Positions 8,873 through 17,598 of a stretch of 64,000 nt of DNA are shown piece after piece. Source of the stretch: Duganella aceris (GTDB lineage Bacteria > Pseudomonadota > Gammaproteobacteria > Burkholderiales > Burkholderiaceae_D). The notes under the pieces are model-generated. The model saw only the letters and a list, made by a program, of their open reading frames with translations. It made no database searches and had not been told where the DNA came from. Every line of letters starts with the position of its first letter. The first letter of the stretch is position 1. A program made the translations under genes and the position numbers. The stretch is taken from contig NZ_JAADJT010000001.1 in the NCBI RefSeq assembly GCF_011090165.1, forward strand, positions 186,001 through 250,000, given 5' to 3'.

Positions 8873-10387
8873 ATGCGTGACCCGAACAATCGTCAACCCA
8901 TCCGCCGCGTCGTCATCGTCGGCGGCGGCACCGCCGGCTGGATGGCGGCGGCCGGCATCTCCAAGGTGCTGGGCAAGCTGCTCGACATCAAGCTGATCGA
9001 ATCGGACGAAATCAGCACCGTCGGCGTCGGCGAAGCGACGATTCCGACGCTGATCAACTTCCACAACCTGCTGGAGATCAACGAGCAGGAATTCATGGCC
9101 GAGACCCAGGCCACGTTCAAGCTCGGCATCAGCTTCGAAAGCTGGCGCGACGTCAAGCAGGACTACATCCACTCGTTCGGCATCACCGGCACCGACCACT
9201 GGACCGCCGGCTTCCAGCACTTCTGGCACAAGGGCGTCGAGCGCGGCCTGGCCAGCGACTACGGCGACTACTGCCTGGAGCTGAAGGCGTCCAAGGAGCA
9301 CCGCTTCGCCCACCTGCCGAACAACGGCATGAACTACGCCTACCATCTCGACGCCAGCCGCTATCACAAATACCTGCGCCGCTTCAGCGAGCCGCGCGGC
9401 GTGCAGCGCATCGAAGGCAAGATCGTCAGCTACAACAAGCACGACAACGGCGACGTACGCTCGGTGGTGCTGGAATCGGGCCAGGAAATCGAAGGCGACC
9501 TGTTCATCGACTGCTCCGGCTTCCGCGCGCTGCTGATCGGCGACGCGATGCAGGAACCGGTCGAGGACTGGTCGGAATGGCTGTTCTGCGACCGCGCCAT
9601 CGCGGTGCAGACCGAAGCGGTGGCGGACGCCGTGCCGCTGACGCGCTCGATGGCGCACTCGGCCGGCTGGCAATGGCGCATCCCGCTGCAGCACCGGGTC
9701 GGCAACGGCATCGTGTTCTCCAGCCGCCACCTGGACGAGGAAAGCGCGCAGAAGCAGCTGCTGGCCAACGTCGAAGGCAAGGCCTTGATCACACCGCGCG
9801 TGATCAAGTTCAAACCCTGCCAGCGGCGCAACACGTGGAAGGGCAACGTGGTCGCCATCGGCCTGTCGAGCGGCTTCCTGGAGCCGATCGAATCGACCAG
9901 CATCCACCTGATCCAGCGCAGCATCATCCGGCTGATGCAAGCCTTCCCGTCGGACGGCATCCAGCAATCGGACATCGACGAGTACAACGCCCAGTGCAAC
10001 CGCGAGATCGACCACATCCGCGACTTCATCATCCTGCACTACCACGTCAACAACCGCACCGACTCGCAGTTCTGGATCGACGCGCGCGAGATGAGCATCC
10101 CGGCCTCGCTGCAGCACCGCATCGACCTGTTCCGCGAAACCGGCCGCGTGTTCCGCATCCCGAACGAACTGTTCGCGGAGAACTCGTGGATCCAGGTGAT
10201 GCTGGGCCAGGGCATCATGCCGAAGTCGCACCACCAGACCGCCGACCTGATGGGCGACGCCGAACTGAAGGGCTTCCTCGGCAGCATCAAGTCCGCCGTC
10301 GACCGCACCGTGGTGCAGTTGCCGACGCACCAGGCCTACGTCGAACGCTACTGCGGCCGTCCGGAGTCGGCAAGCAAGGCCGCTTGA
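8873..10387 (+). CDS. Flavin-dependent tryptophan-halogenase family protein (second copy)
   Basis: 504 residues. The FAD motif VGGGTAGW is at 17-24, the catalytic lysine is K83 in ATFKLGISFESW, and the signature W266-Q-W268-R-I-P271 is fully canonical, unlike the first copy, which has Gly at the Pro position. The two copies are clearly diverged rather than a recent duplication. It is the last gene of the locus; its final 40 bases overlap the end of the convergent MOSC-ATL gene. Substrate unknown. Confidence 0.9.
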   Translation: MRDPNNRQPIRRVVIVGGGTAGWMAAAGISKVLGKLLDIKLIESDEISTVGVGEATIPTLINFHNLLEINEQEFMAETQATFKLGISFESWRDVKQDYIHSFGITGTDHWTAGFQHFWHKGVERGLASDYGDYCLELKASKEHRFAHLPNNGMNYAYHLDASRYHKYLRRFSEPRGVQRIEGKIVSYNKHDNGDVRSVVLESGQEIEGDLFIDCSGFRALLIGDAMQEPVEDWSEWLFCDRAIAVQTEAVADAVPLTRSMAHSAGWQWRIPLQHRVGNGIVFSSRHLDEESAQKQLLANVEGKALITPRVIKFKPCQRRNTWKGNVVAIGLSSGFLEPIESTSIHLIQRSIIRLMQAFPSDGIQQSDIDEYNAQCNREIDHIRDFIILHYHVNNRTDSQFWIDAREMSIPASLQHRIDLFRETGRVFRIPNELFAENSWIQVMLGQGIMPKSHHQTADLMGDAELKGFLGSIKSAVDRTVVQLPTHQAYVERYCGRPESASKAA

Positions 10388-11124
10388 TCCGGCCCCTGCC
10401 ACGCGTATTTTTGCAGGCTGGCGGAGTTGCCGAGGATGGCGACTCCCTCGGCCTGTAATTTTTTTGCCTGGTCGGGAACGATATCCAGCAAGCCGCCGCG
10501 CGCGTTGACGATGCGGTGCAGCGGCAAGTCGCCGCCCGCGCTGCGCCGGATATAGCCCGGCAGCGCGCGCACGAAGCTGTCGGCGACGCCCATGGCGATC
10601 GCCACGTCGGCGTAGCGCACCACGCGGCCACACGGCACCGTCGGTAAAAAATCCAGAAATTTTTGGTAAGGCGATTCCGGCAGCGCCGGATATCTGTCCG
10701 CGACCAGCGCGATGGACTCGCCGACGCGCAGCGCGCCGCCGGCGACAACAACGCCCAGCACGCCGCGCCGGTGCAACAGCCCGGACAAACGCGGCGCCAG
10801 ATGCGCGATGCGCCGGCACGGCTCGCAAAACATGGTCAGCCGGATCTCGACGCCGGAAGCGCCCACCAGCGCCGCGCCGGGCCGGAACAGCGCCGGCCGG
10901 TCGCACGCGATTACGATGTTTTCCATCAAGGCGCCGGGCGCGATGCCCAGGCTGTCGAGTTCCGACGTCAGCGTCACCAGCACCTGGCGCGGACTGAGGC
11001 GGTTGGCGTGCACGTCGCCGTCGATGCCGACGCCTGCCGTGCAGTGCACCACCGTCGAGGCCACGCCGGCTTCGCCGCGCGCGCGCTTCAGGTAAAGGCG
11101 CTGTATGGTTGCCGTGGCCTGCAT
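10348..11124 (-). CDS. MOSC domain fused to alkyltransferase-like (ATL/MGMT-type) DNA-binding domain
   Basis: 258 residues. Residues 1-145 are a MOSC domain with the conserved Cys region C100-E-P-C103 (MFCEPCRRIAHL); MOSC proteins bind molybdenum cofactor or carry sulfur. Residues 152-235 match the O6-methylguanine methyltransferase DNA-binding fold (YQKFLDFLPTVPCGRVVRY, then the Arg-finger region RALPGYIRR). The active-site PCHR is P201-L-H-R204, so the acceptor Cys is absent, as in alkyltransferase-like proteins that recognise alkylated guanine and recruit excision repair. The fusion is unusual. It overlaps the convergent halogenase by 40 bases and lies beside sodC in the same orientation. 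Confidence 0.8.
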   Translation of the reverse strand: MQATATIQRLYLKRARGEAGVASTVVHCTAGVGIDGDVHANRLSPRQVLVTLTSELDSLGIAPGALMENIVIACDRPALFRPGAALVGASGVEIRLTMFCEPCRRIAHLAPRLSGLLHRRGVLGVVVAGGALRVGESIALVADRYPALPESPYQKFLDFLPTVPCGRVVRYADVAIAMGVADSFVRALPGYIRRSAGGDLPLHRIVNARGGLLDIVPDQAKKLQAEGVAILGNSASLQKYAWQGPDQAALLADSGRPQ

Positions 11125-11166
11125 CGGCGCTCGAACTCCGCGCGGCTCGCGCCGGCGGAAGTTCGC

Positions 11167-11694
11167 TTACTTGGCGACCACCACGCCGCAGGCGAGGCGC
11201 TTGCCGGAGTTGCCGGTCGGCTGGGTGACGAAGTCGTCGGCGTCGGCGTGCACGATCAGGCCACGGCCGACGATGTTGCCGGCGGCGCCGTCGTCCAGCG
11301 AGATCTGGCTGACCGGCACGCTCAGCTTCAGCACCGCCTTGCCGCTGGCGTCCGCCGTCAGGTTGCCGAAGTCGCCGCCGTGGTGGGCCGTGTGCGCCGG
11401 ATCGCCGTGCTGCTGGCTGCCCGGATTGAAGTGGCCGCCGGCGCTGGTGCCGTCCGGCGCGCTGCAATCGCCTTTTTCATGCAGGTGGAAACCATGCACG
11501 CCGGGCGTCAGGCCCTTGATTTCGGCGTCGATCATCAACTTGCCATCCTGCTGTTTAAAACTGGCCTTGCCGCTGACGGCGCTGCCTTGGGTCGGCTTGA
11601 GTTCGGCCTGGGCGCTGGTGGCCGCTTGCGCCACACCGGCGGCGGCAAGCGCCAGGCAAACCGCCATCAGGCGGGAGATCGAGGAAACGCGCAT
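11167..11694 (-). CDS. sodC: Periplasmic Cu,Zn superoxide dismutase
   Basis: 175 residues with a signal peptide (cut near AQA, residue 24). Copper ligands H70 and H72 in GFHLHEKGDC, zinc-loop histidines H88, H96 and H104-H105 with D108, and the disulfide pair C77 and the Cys of KRLACGVV match bacterial SodC. It destroys superoxide in the periplasm, giving peroxide and oxygen. GGAG precedes the ATG. The downstream neighbour on the same strand is the MOSC-ATL gene 42 bases away, so a shared stress-response transcript is possible. Confidence 0.95.
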   Translation of the reverse strand: MRVSSISRLMAVCLALAAAGVAQAATSAQAELKPTQGSAVSGKASFKQQDGKLMIDAEIKGLTPGVHGFHLHEKGDCSAPDGTSAGGHFNPGSQQHGDPAHTAHHGGDFGNLTADASGKAVLKLSVPVSQISLDDGAAGNIVGRGLIVHADADDFVTQPTGNSGKRLACGVVVAK

Positions 11695-11838
11695 TATGGT
11701 TCTCCAAAAAGAAAATAATCAGAACGCTATTGTTGCACTACTTTTATGATTTGTGCGCGCCCTTCGATCTCAGTTATAGTGATCCCGTGGCAAGCAGCCC
11801 GCCTTGTCCGCCTTTTTTCGACCTGCGAGGAAATGAGA

Positions 11839-12141
11839 ATGAAAAAACTGTTCGTTGCCAGCCTGCTTTTCCCGTTAAGCCTGTCGCTGAGCGGCGCCGT
11901 GTTCGCCGCCGAGCCGACGGCGCAGCAAAACAAGATGAAAACCTGCAACGCCGAGGCCACCGGCAAAAGAGGCGATGAGCGCAAGGCCTTCATGAAGGAA
12001 TGCCTCAGCGCCAAACCCGCCGCCTCGCCGGAACCGAAACTGACGCAGCAGGACAAAATGAAAAAATGTAACGCGGACGCCACCGGCAAAAAAGGCGACG
12101 ACCGCAAGGCCTTCATGAAGGAATGCCTCAGCAACAAATAA
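11839..12141 (+). CDS. PsiF-repeat exported protein
   Basis: 100 residues from ATG 11839, chosen because GAGG lies 9 bases upstream (another ATG at 11833 is too close to it). A signal peptide ends near VFAAEP. Two PsiF repeats follow: KMKTCNAEATGKRGDERKAF and a second nearly identical unit beginning KMKKCNADATGKKGDDRKAF, each closing with MKECLS. The E. coli namesake is phosphate-starvation inducible, but no Pho box is visible here. Each repeat has two Cys, likely forming disulfides. Function of the family is unknown. Confidence 0.88.
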   Translation: MKKLFVASLLFPLSLSLSGAVFAAEPTAQQNKMKTCNAEATGKRGDERKAFMKECLSAKPAASPEPKLTQQDKMKKCNADATGKKGDDRKAFMKECLSNK

Positions 12142-12157
12142 GCCCCGTCCTCCAGCA

Positions 12158-12184
12158 CGCCATCCCAACGGATGGCGTTTTTTT
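12158..12184 (+). terminator. Rho-independent terminator after the PsiF gene
   Basis: Perfect 8-base stem CGCCATCC / GGATGGCG (12158-12165, 12170-12177), CAAC loop, then seven T. Confidence 0.92.
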
Positions 12185-12203
12185 ATGGGCCAAAATATTT
12201 CTC

Positions 12204-12219
12204 TGGCACATTAATTGCT
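12204..12219 (+). promoter_or_regulatory. Sigma-54 (-24/-12) promoter upstream of the Cache/CheW gene
   Basis: TGGCAC (12204-12209), 5 bases, TTGCT (12215-12219) fits the RpoN consensus TGGCAC-N5-TTGC. Transcription would start near 12230, 24 bases before the ATG at 12254. A TTG at 12215 that could extend the gene lies inside the -12 element, so it cannot be the start. Confidence 0.75.
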
Positions 12220-12253
12220 TAAAAAGTATTCTTTCCAAAACCATGTGAAAGTA

Positions 12254-14824
12254 ATGAACACCACCAACGACGCCAGCTCGGACATATTCCTACCCCATAT
12301 GCCCGATGTAGCCCGCTGCGAACAAGCGCTGCGGGAACTGAATCAGATGTGGCGGCTTATCGAGTCCTCCGCAAAGATGAATTGCCCCACCGAAGCCCGG
12401 CTGCTGTTGCCGGCGATGGTGGCCACGCGCACCGGTTTCGCGCACCTGGAACAGGCGCTGGTCGCCAACCTGGTGCAGGAGAAAGTGCGCCATGTGCTGG
12501 CCAAGCTCGGCACCCAGGCGCGCTATGCGATCGACATCCTGGTGCGCAACCTGTTCGAGCGCACCGCCGATGTCGGCTTCCTCGCCACCGACGCCGACCT
12601 GTGCCGCTTCGTCGCCGGGCTCGATGCCGCGGGCGGCGCTGAAAACGATGCCATGGACGCCGCGCGGCGCCGCCTGGCGTCCTACCGCGACAAGTACACC
12701 GTCTACGACGAGATCGTGCTGCTCGACCTCGACGGCCGGGTGCTGGTGCAGGCGGACACGGCCACGCCGCTCGGCCGCAGCGCCGATCCGCTGCTGCGCC
12801 AGACGCTGGACACCGACGGCTATGTCGAAACCTTCCGCGCCACCGACCTGCGTCCCGGCAAACCGCGCGCGCTGGTGTACTCGCACCGCATGCTGCATCC
12901 CGAGACCGGCGAGCCGGCCGGCGTGCTGTGCCTGTGCTTCAACTTCGAGCAGGAGATGGACGCCATCTTCGCCGCCTACCGCGATCCGTCGCACCGCGCC
13001 AACATGCTGCTGCTGGACGCGCACAACCGCGTCATCAGCAGCGCCGATCCCTTGTGGATCCCGGCCGGCGTGCAGGTGCCGACCAATCCCGACGGCCAGC
13101 CCCGGCTGCTGATGTTCGGCGGCCGCGAATACCTGGTGCGCACCTTCGGCTCCGAAGGCTACCAGGGTTATCCCGGCCCGGCCGGCTGGAAGGGCCAGCT
13201 GATGATCCCGGTCGACCTGGCGTTCCGCGACACCGGCGCCGGCTCGGCCACGCTGGCCGGCGTCGATCCGCAGCTGATGCAAGGGCTGCTGTCGCACGCC
13301 GAAGCGTTCAGCCCGCAGCTGCATGAGCTGATGAGTTCGGTCACCCGCACCACCCGCACCATCGAGCGCATCGTCTGGAACGGCAAGGTCACCAGCGCCG
13401 CCAGCGATGCCACCCAGGCCAACGGCAGCCACAGCGGCGGCGTCAACAAGCTCAACACCGTGCTGGACCAGATCACCGAGACGGGCGAGCGCAGCGACGC
13501 GCTGTTCTCGCGCTCGATCCAGGACTTGTACCAGACCGTGCTGACGTCGAGCATCAGCGAAGCCGAGCTGACCTCGCAGCTGCTGGTCGACATGTTGGAC
13601 CGCAACCTGTACGAGCGCGCCAACGATTGCCGCTGGTGGGCGCTGAGCGCGCAACTGCGGCGCGGCCTGGCGCAGCCGTCGGTGGAACAGACCCAGGCCA
13701 TCGCCGACGTGCTGGCCTACATCAACAGCCTGTACACCGTCTACGCGCGGCTGTTCGTCTACGACCGCGCCGGCCGCATCATCGCCAGCACCGGCGACCA
13801 GGACGCGGTCGGCGGCCACGTCGACGCCGACACGCTGACCCGCGTCTGCGCCCTGCGCGGCGAGCTGGATCACTACGCGCAACCGTTCGCGCCGTCCGCG
13901 CTGTACGGCGGCGCGCCGACCTTCATCTACCACGCCGCGATCCGCCACCCCGAGCAGGGCGCGACCGTGGTCGGCGGCATCGGCATCGTGTTCGACGCCG
14001 GCCCGGAACTGCGCAACATGCTGCGCAGCGGCGTGGCGGGCCGCGCCAACATGCAGGCCTGCTTCGTCACGCCGTCCGGGCGGGTGCTGGCCGGCACCGC
14101 CGACGGCTGCCGGCCCGGCGACCAGCTCGAGCTGGACGCCGGCCTGCTGGCGCAGGCGATGGCGCGGGCCGGCAACGAAGCCGGCGGCGTGGCGCGCATC
14201 ATGCAGCACGACGGCCAGTACGTGATCGCCGCCTGCACCCGCGCCGGCGGCTACCGCGAATTCCGCGCCGGCGACGGCGTCGAGGAACCGGTGCTGGCGG
14301 TGCTGCTGCAATCGTTCGGCCCGGTGCGCGAGGGCCTGCGCCAGGCGCAGCCGGCGGTGCGCATCGAGCGCCGCAGCGACACCGGCCCCGACTTCGCCAT
14401 CTTCTACGCCGGCCGCACGCTGATGGCGCTGCGCGCGGCGCAGATCCAGGAGGCGGTGCCGTTCGCCAAGGTGCAGAAGGCGGCCGGCAACAACCCGGCC
14501 CGGCTCGGCATGCTGGACGTGCCGCTGGCCGGCGGCAAGAAGCACTTCGTCTGGGTGTTCGACCTGGCGCTGCTGGCCACCGGCAAGCCCGGCGTGGCCA
14601 CCGAGAGCAGCCAGGTGATGCTGGTGCACCTGGGCGAGAGCACCATCGGCCTGATGGTCGACGACCTGCATTCGGTGCACCAGTTCGACGCCGCCGACAT
14701 GACCGGCTCGCCGCTGGGCAGCGACGACAGCGCGATGGCGCCGCGCCTGATCAAGGCCAACCAGGGCAATCTGCTGATCCAGGAAATCGACATCGAGCGG
14801 CTGTTCGCGCGGCTGCGAACGTAG
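12254..14824 (+). CDS. Soluble tandem Cache-like sensor fused to CheW-like domain
   Basis: 856 residues without signal peptide, membrane helix, HAMP or methyl-accepting tail. Residues about 1-95 are helical. Two homologous sensor units follow, beginning NLFERTADVGFLATD (about 98) and NLYERANDCRWWALS (about 450); both share the RNLxER entry and Cache-like strands such as YDEIVLLDLDGRVLV and YARLFVYDRAGRIIA. Residues about 713-856 form a CheW-like domain (DFAIFYAGRTLMALR ... LIQEIDIERLF), the coupling domain that docks to CheA and chemoreceptors. It may feed a cytoplasmic signal into a chemosensory array. It is transcribed alone from a sigma-54 promoter, suggesting control by nitrogen, motility or another activator-dependent cue. 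Confidence 0.8.
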   Translation: MNTTNDASSDIFLPHMPDVARCEQALRELNQMWRLIESSAKMNCPTEARLLLPAMVATRTGFAHLEQALVANLVQEKVRHVLAKLGTQARYAIDILVRNLFERTADVGFLATDADLCRFVAGLDAAGGAENDAMDAARRRLASYRDKYTVYDEIVLLDLDGRVLVQADTATPLGRSADPLLRQTLDTDGYVETFRATDLRPGKPRALVYSHRMLHPETGEPAGVLCLCFNFEQEMDAIFAAYRDPSHRANMLLLDAHNRVISSADPLWIPAGVQVPTNPDGQPRLLMFGGREYLVRTFGSEGYQGYPGPAGWKGQLMIPVDLAFRDTGAGSATLAGVDPQLMQGLLSHAEAFSPQLHELMSSVTRTTRTIERIVWNGKVTSAASDATQANGSHSGGVNKLNTVLDQITETGERSDALFSRSIQDLYQTVLTSSISEAELTSQLLVDMLDRNLYERANDCRWWALSAQLRRGLAQPSVEQTQAIADVLAYINSLYTVYARLFVYDRAGRIIASTGDQDAVGGHVDADTLTRVCALRGELDHYAQPFAPSALYGGAPTFIYHAAIRHPEQGATVVGGIGIVFDAGPELRNMLRSGVAGRANMQACFVTPSGRVLAGTADGCRPGDQLELDAGLLAQAMARAGNEAGGVARIMQHDGQYVIAACTRAGGYREFRAGDGVEEPVLAVLLQSFGPVREGLRQAQPAVRIERRSDTGPDFAIFYAGRTLMALRAAQIQEAVPFAKVQKAAGNNPARLGMLDVPLAGGKKHFVWVFDLALLATGKPGVATESSQVMLVHLGESTIGLMVDDLHSVHQFDAADMTGSPLGSDDSAMAPRLIKANQGNLLIQEIDIERLFARLRT

Positions 14825-14939
14825 CCGCCACGCAACAGAAGCCGGGATTTATGCAGTTCGTCGCAAAGTTGTCGGCGCAGGGGAACAAGTTCAGTAAAAT
14901 TAACCTTGTCATAATTGTTAACCTTACCAAGGAATTCCC

Positions 14940-15572
14940 ATGCGCCGTTCCGTTGCCGCCGTCCTGATCCCCGCCCTGTTCGCCCTCAGCGCCTCCGCGC
15001 TGGCGGCCGAATCGGTGCGCTCGTTGCCGTCGTTTATCGCGGTCAACGCCAAGGGCGCCTTCGCCATGACGGTGGAGGTGGGCAAGGCGCAGTCGGTGAC
15101 GGTCAGCGGCGACGACCAGTTCGTCGCCGCGCTGCGCACCGCCGTGGTCGACAACGAACTGCAGATCACCATGCCGGACAAGAGCTTCAAGTCGACCAAG
15201 GGCGATCCGCGCATCACCATCACGCTGCCGGCGCTGAGCCGGGTCAAGGTCGAGGGCGCCGGCGAGACCATCCTCAACAAGGTCAACACCGACCGCCTGG
15301 ACATCAGCTACCTGGGCGCCGGCCACCTGGTCGCCAACGGCAAGGTCAAGTACCTGCGGCTGAACGCCAAGGGCGTCGGCGAGGTCGACACCAAGGACTT
15401 GCGCGCCGAACGGGTCGACGTCAATTTCGAAGGCATGGGCAACGTCAGCGTCTACGCCACCGACCTGCTGAACGCCGTGGTCAAGGGCATGGGCTCGATG
15501 GAGTACTACGGCAAGCCGAAGACCATCAACAAGTCGGTGGCCGGCATCGGCAGCGTCAGCGCCGGGGACTAA
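14940..15572 (+). CDS. Exported DUF2807 (head GIN domain) protein
   Basis: 210 residues with signal peptide (cut near ALAAES) and the beta-helical auto-transporter-adhesin-head pattern of DUF2807: repeated short strands such as VKVEGAGETIL, DISYLGAGHLV, LNAKGVGEV and VNFEGMGNV. Function unknown; probably periplasmic or envelope attached. AAGGA lies before the ATG. The leader contains TTAACCTT twice, 18 bases apart (14900 and 14918), possibly a regulator site. A second DUF2807 protein lies beyond the GGDEF-EAL gene. Confidence 0.85.
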   Translation: MRRSVAAVLIPALFALSASALAAESVRSLPSFIAVNAKGAFAMTVEVGKAQSVTVSGDDQFVAALRTAVVDNELQITMPDKSFKSTKGDPRITITLPALSRVKVEGAGETILNKVNTDRLDISYLGAGHLVANGKVKYLRLNAKGVGEVDTKDLRAERVDVNFEGMGNVSVYATDLLNAVVKGMGSMEYYGKPKTINKSVAGIGSVSAGD

Positions 15573-15662
15573 TCATTGCCGCAGTGACACGAAGTGCGAT
15601 TGAGGTTACTATCAGATTCATAACGAACTGAAACACCGCAACGCACTCCGGAGGTCTCCAAC

Positions 15663-17576
15663 GTGGCTGTGGCAAACGACATCGCGCACTGGCGCGCACA
15701 GATCTTTGCGCGCTTGCTGCTGGTCGTGTTCGTGCTCGGACTGTGCACCGCCGTGCCCAGCGCGCTGCTGGCGGCCAGCGAAGGCATGTGGTCGATCGTC
15801 GCGGTCGATACGCTGGCGCTGGCCTGGATCGGCGTGGTCTGGCGCTGGCGCGGCCTCGGCTACACCGCGCGCGTGGTCAACTTCCTGGCGGTGGCGTTCA
15901 CGGTCGGCATCGCGCTGCTGCTCAAGGTCGGCCCGGTCAGCCAGATCTACCTGATGGCGGTGCCGGTGCTGGCGGCGCTGCTGCTCGGGCTGGGCCCGGC
16001 GCTGTGGACGCTGGCGCTGGCCGGGCTGGCGGTGATGGTGCTCGGCTTCGACGCCAACTCGCGGCTGCACATCGACGGCATGCCGGACTCCGGCTTCCTC
16101 AAGGCCGCGATCATCTCGCTCAACTTCATGTTCATGACGGCGATCCTGACGCTGTCGTGCGCGGTGCTGCTGCGCCACCTGGAACGCTCGCTCGATTCGC
16201 TGCGCGCGCTGAACGCCGAACTGAGCACCACCTCGGACGACAACCACCGCCTGGCCTTCTTCGACGTGCTGACCGGCCTGCCCAACCGCCGCCTGCTGAT
16301 GGACCGCATCGACAAGCTGCTGGCCAGCTCCGAGCGCGGCGCCACCTACAGCGCGGTGATGTTCATCGACCTGGACCGCTTCAAGACCATCAACGACGCG
16401 CGCGGCCACGCCATCGGCGACGCGCTGCTGTGCCACGCCGCCGCGCGCCTGAGCGACCTGATGCGCAAGGCCGACACCGTGGCCCGCATCGGCGGCGACG
16501 AATTCGTGGTGCTGCTGGCGCATCTGTCGCCCGAGCTGCCGGGCGCCAGCCAGAACGCGCTGCTGGTGGCGGAAAAAATCCGCGCCGCCATCAGCCGCGA
16601 TGCCGAGATCGAAGGCCAGATCTACAACTCCACCGCCAGCATCGGCGTCACCATGCTGCCCAAGGCCGGGCCGGACCTGCCGCCGCAAACCGCGCAGGAC
16701 CTGCTGCGCGAGGCCGACACCGCGATGTACCGCGCCAAGTCGCAAGGCCGCAACGGCATCGCCTTCTTCGAAGCGGCGATGCAGGCCGAGGTCGAGCGGC
16801 GCCTGAGCATGGAGCGCGACCTGGCCGCCGCGCTGGGCGCCGGCCAGCTGCAGATGCACATCCAGCCGCAGGTCGACCGCAACGGCCGCACCGTCGGCGG
16901 CGAGCTGCTGATGCGCTGGCCGCAGCCGGACGGCTCGATGGTGCCGCCGTGCGTGTTCATCCCGGTGGCGGAGGATTCCGGTCTGATCGTCGAGCTGGGC
17001 GCGTGGGCGCTGCGCCAGGCCTGCGACGCGGTGCTGCGCCTGAGCGCGGCCGGGCTGGCGATGCCGCTGTCGGTCAACGTCAGTCCGACCCAGTTCCGCC
17101 AGGCCGATTTCGTCGCCCAGGTGAAGCGCACCTTGGCCGACAGCGGCGCCCCGGCCGCGCTGCTGGTGCTGGAAGTGACCGAAGGCCTGCTGATCGAAAA
17201 GCTGGACGACACCATCGCCCGCATGCACCAGCTGGCGGCGCTGGGCCTGCGCTTCTCGATCGACGATTTCGGCACCGGCTATTCCAGCATGGCCTACCTG
17301 AAGAAAATGCCGCTGTACGAATTGAAGATCGACCGCAGCTTCATCATCGACACGCCGGAAGACGCCAGCAGCAGCGCGTTGGTGCAATCGATCCTGGCGA
17401 TGGCCGGCCACCTCGGGCTGCGGGTGGTGGCCGAGGGCGTGGAGACGCAGGCCCAGGCCGACTTCCTGATCGCCAACGACTGCGCCTGCATGCAGGGCTA
17501 CCTGTACGCGCGGCCGATGCCGCTGGCGGCGCTGATCGCGCGGCTGCGGGCCGACGCGGTCGCGGCGCCCTCGTAG
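15663..17576 (+). CDS. Membrane GGDEF-EAL cyclic-di-GMP protein
   Basis: 637 residues, GTG start preceded by CGGAGG. The first 180 residues are several hydrophobic helices forming a membrane sensor. A GGDEF domain with intact IGGDEF (about 278) follows, then an EAL domain whose signature reads GGELLMRW (ELL for EAL, glutamate kept) with intact DDFGTGYSS near 533. Both cyclase and phosphodiesterase activity appear possible. Signal and output are unknown. It is transcribed after the DUF2807 gene with a 90-base gap. Confidence 0.93.
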   Translation: MAVANDIAHWRAQIFARLLLVVFVLGLCTAVPSALLAASEGMWSIVAVDTLALAWIGVVWRWRGLGYTARVVNFLAVAFTVGIALLLKVGPVSQIYLMAVPVLAALLLGLGPALWTLALAGLAVMVLGFDANSRLHIDGMPDSGFLKAAIISLNFMFMTAILTLSCAVLLRHLERSLDSLRALNAELSTTSDDNHRLAFFDVLTGLPNRRLLMDRIDKLLASSERGATYSAVMFIDLDRFKTINDARGHAIGDALLCHAAARLSDLMRKADTVARIGGDEFVVLLAHLSPELPGASQNALLVAEKIRAAISRDAEIEGQIYNSTASIGVTMLPKAGPDLPPQTAQDLLREADTAMYRAKSQGRNGIAFFEAAMQAEVERRLSMERDLAAALGAGQLQMHIQPQVDRNGRTVGGELLMRWPQPDGSMVPPCVFIPVAEDSGLIVELGAWALRQACDAVLRLSAAGLAMPLSVNVSPTQFRQADFVAQVKRTLADSGAPAALLVLEVTEGLLIEKLDDTIARMHQLAALGLRFSIDDFGTGYSSMAYLKKMPLYELKIDRSFIIDTPEDASSSALVQSILAMAGHLGLRVVAEGVETQAQADFLIANDCACMQGYLYARPMPLAALIARLRADAVAAPS

Positions 17577-17598
17577 CGCGGCGCCGCGCCGGTGAGGC

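Noticed and set aside
5583..10387. Flavin reductase partner in the halogenase locus
   Set aside because: All frames were read; none has flavin reductase motifs, so the partner must be elsewhere.
11700..11838. Pho box before the PsiF-repeat gene
   Set aside because: No pair of CTGTCAT-like repeats with 11-base period was seen, in contrast to the phoX promoter.
12215..12253. TTG start that would extend the Cache/CheW gene by 13 codons
   Set aside because: It falls inside the -12 element of the sigma-54 promoter, upstream of the transcription start.
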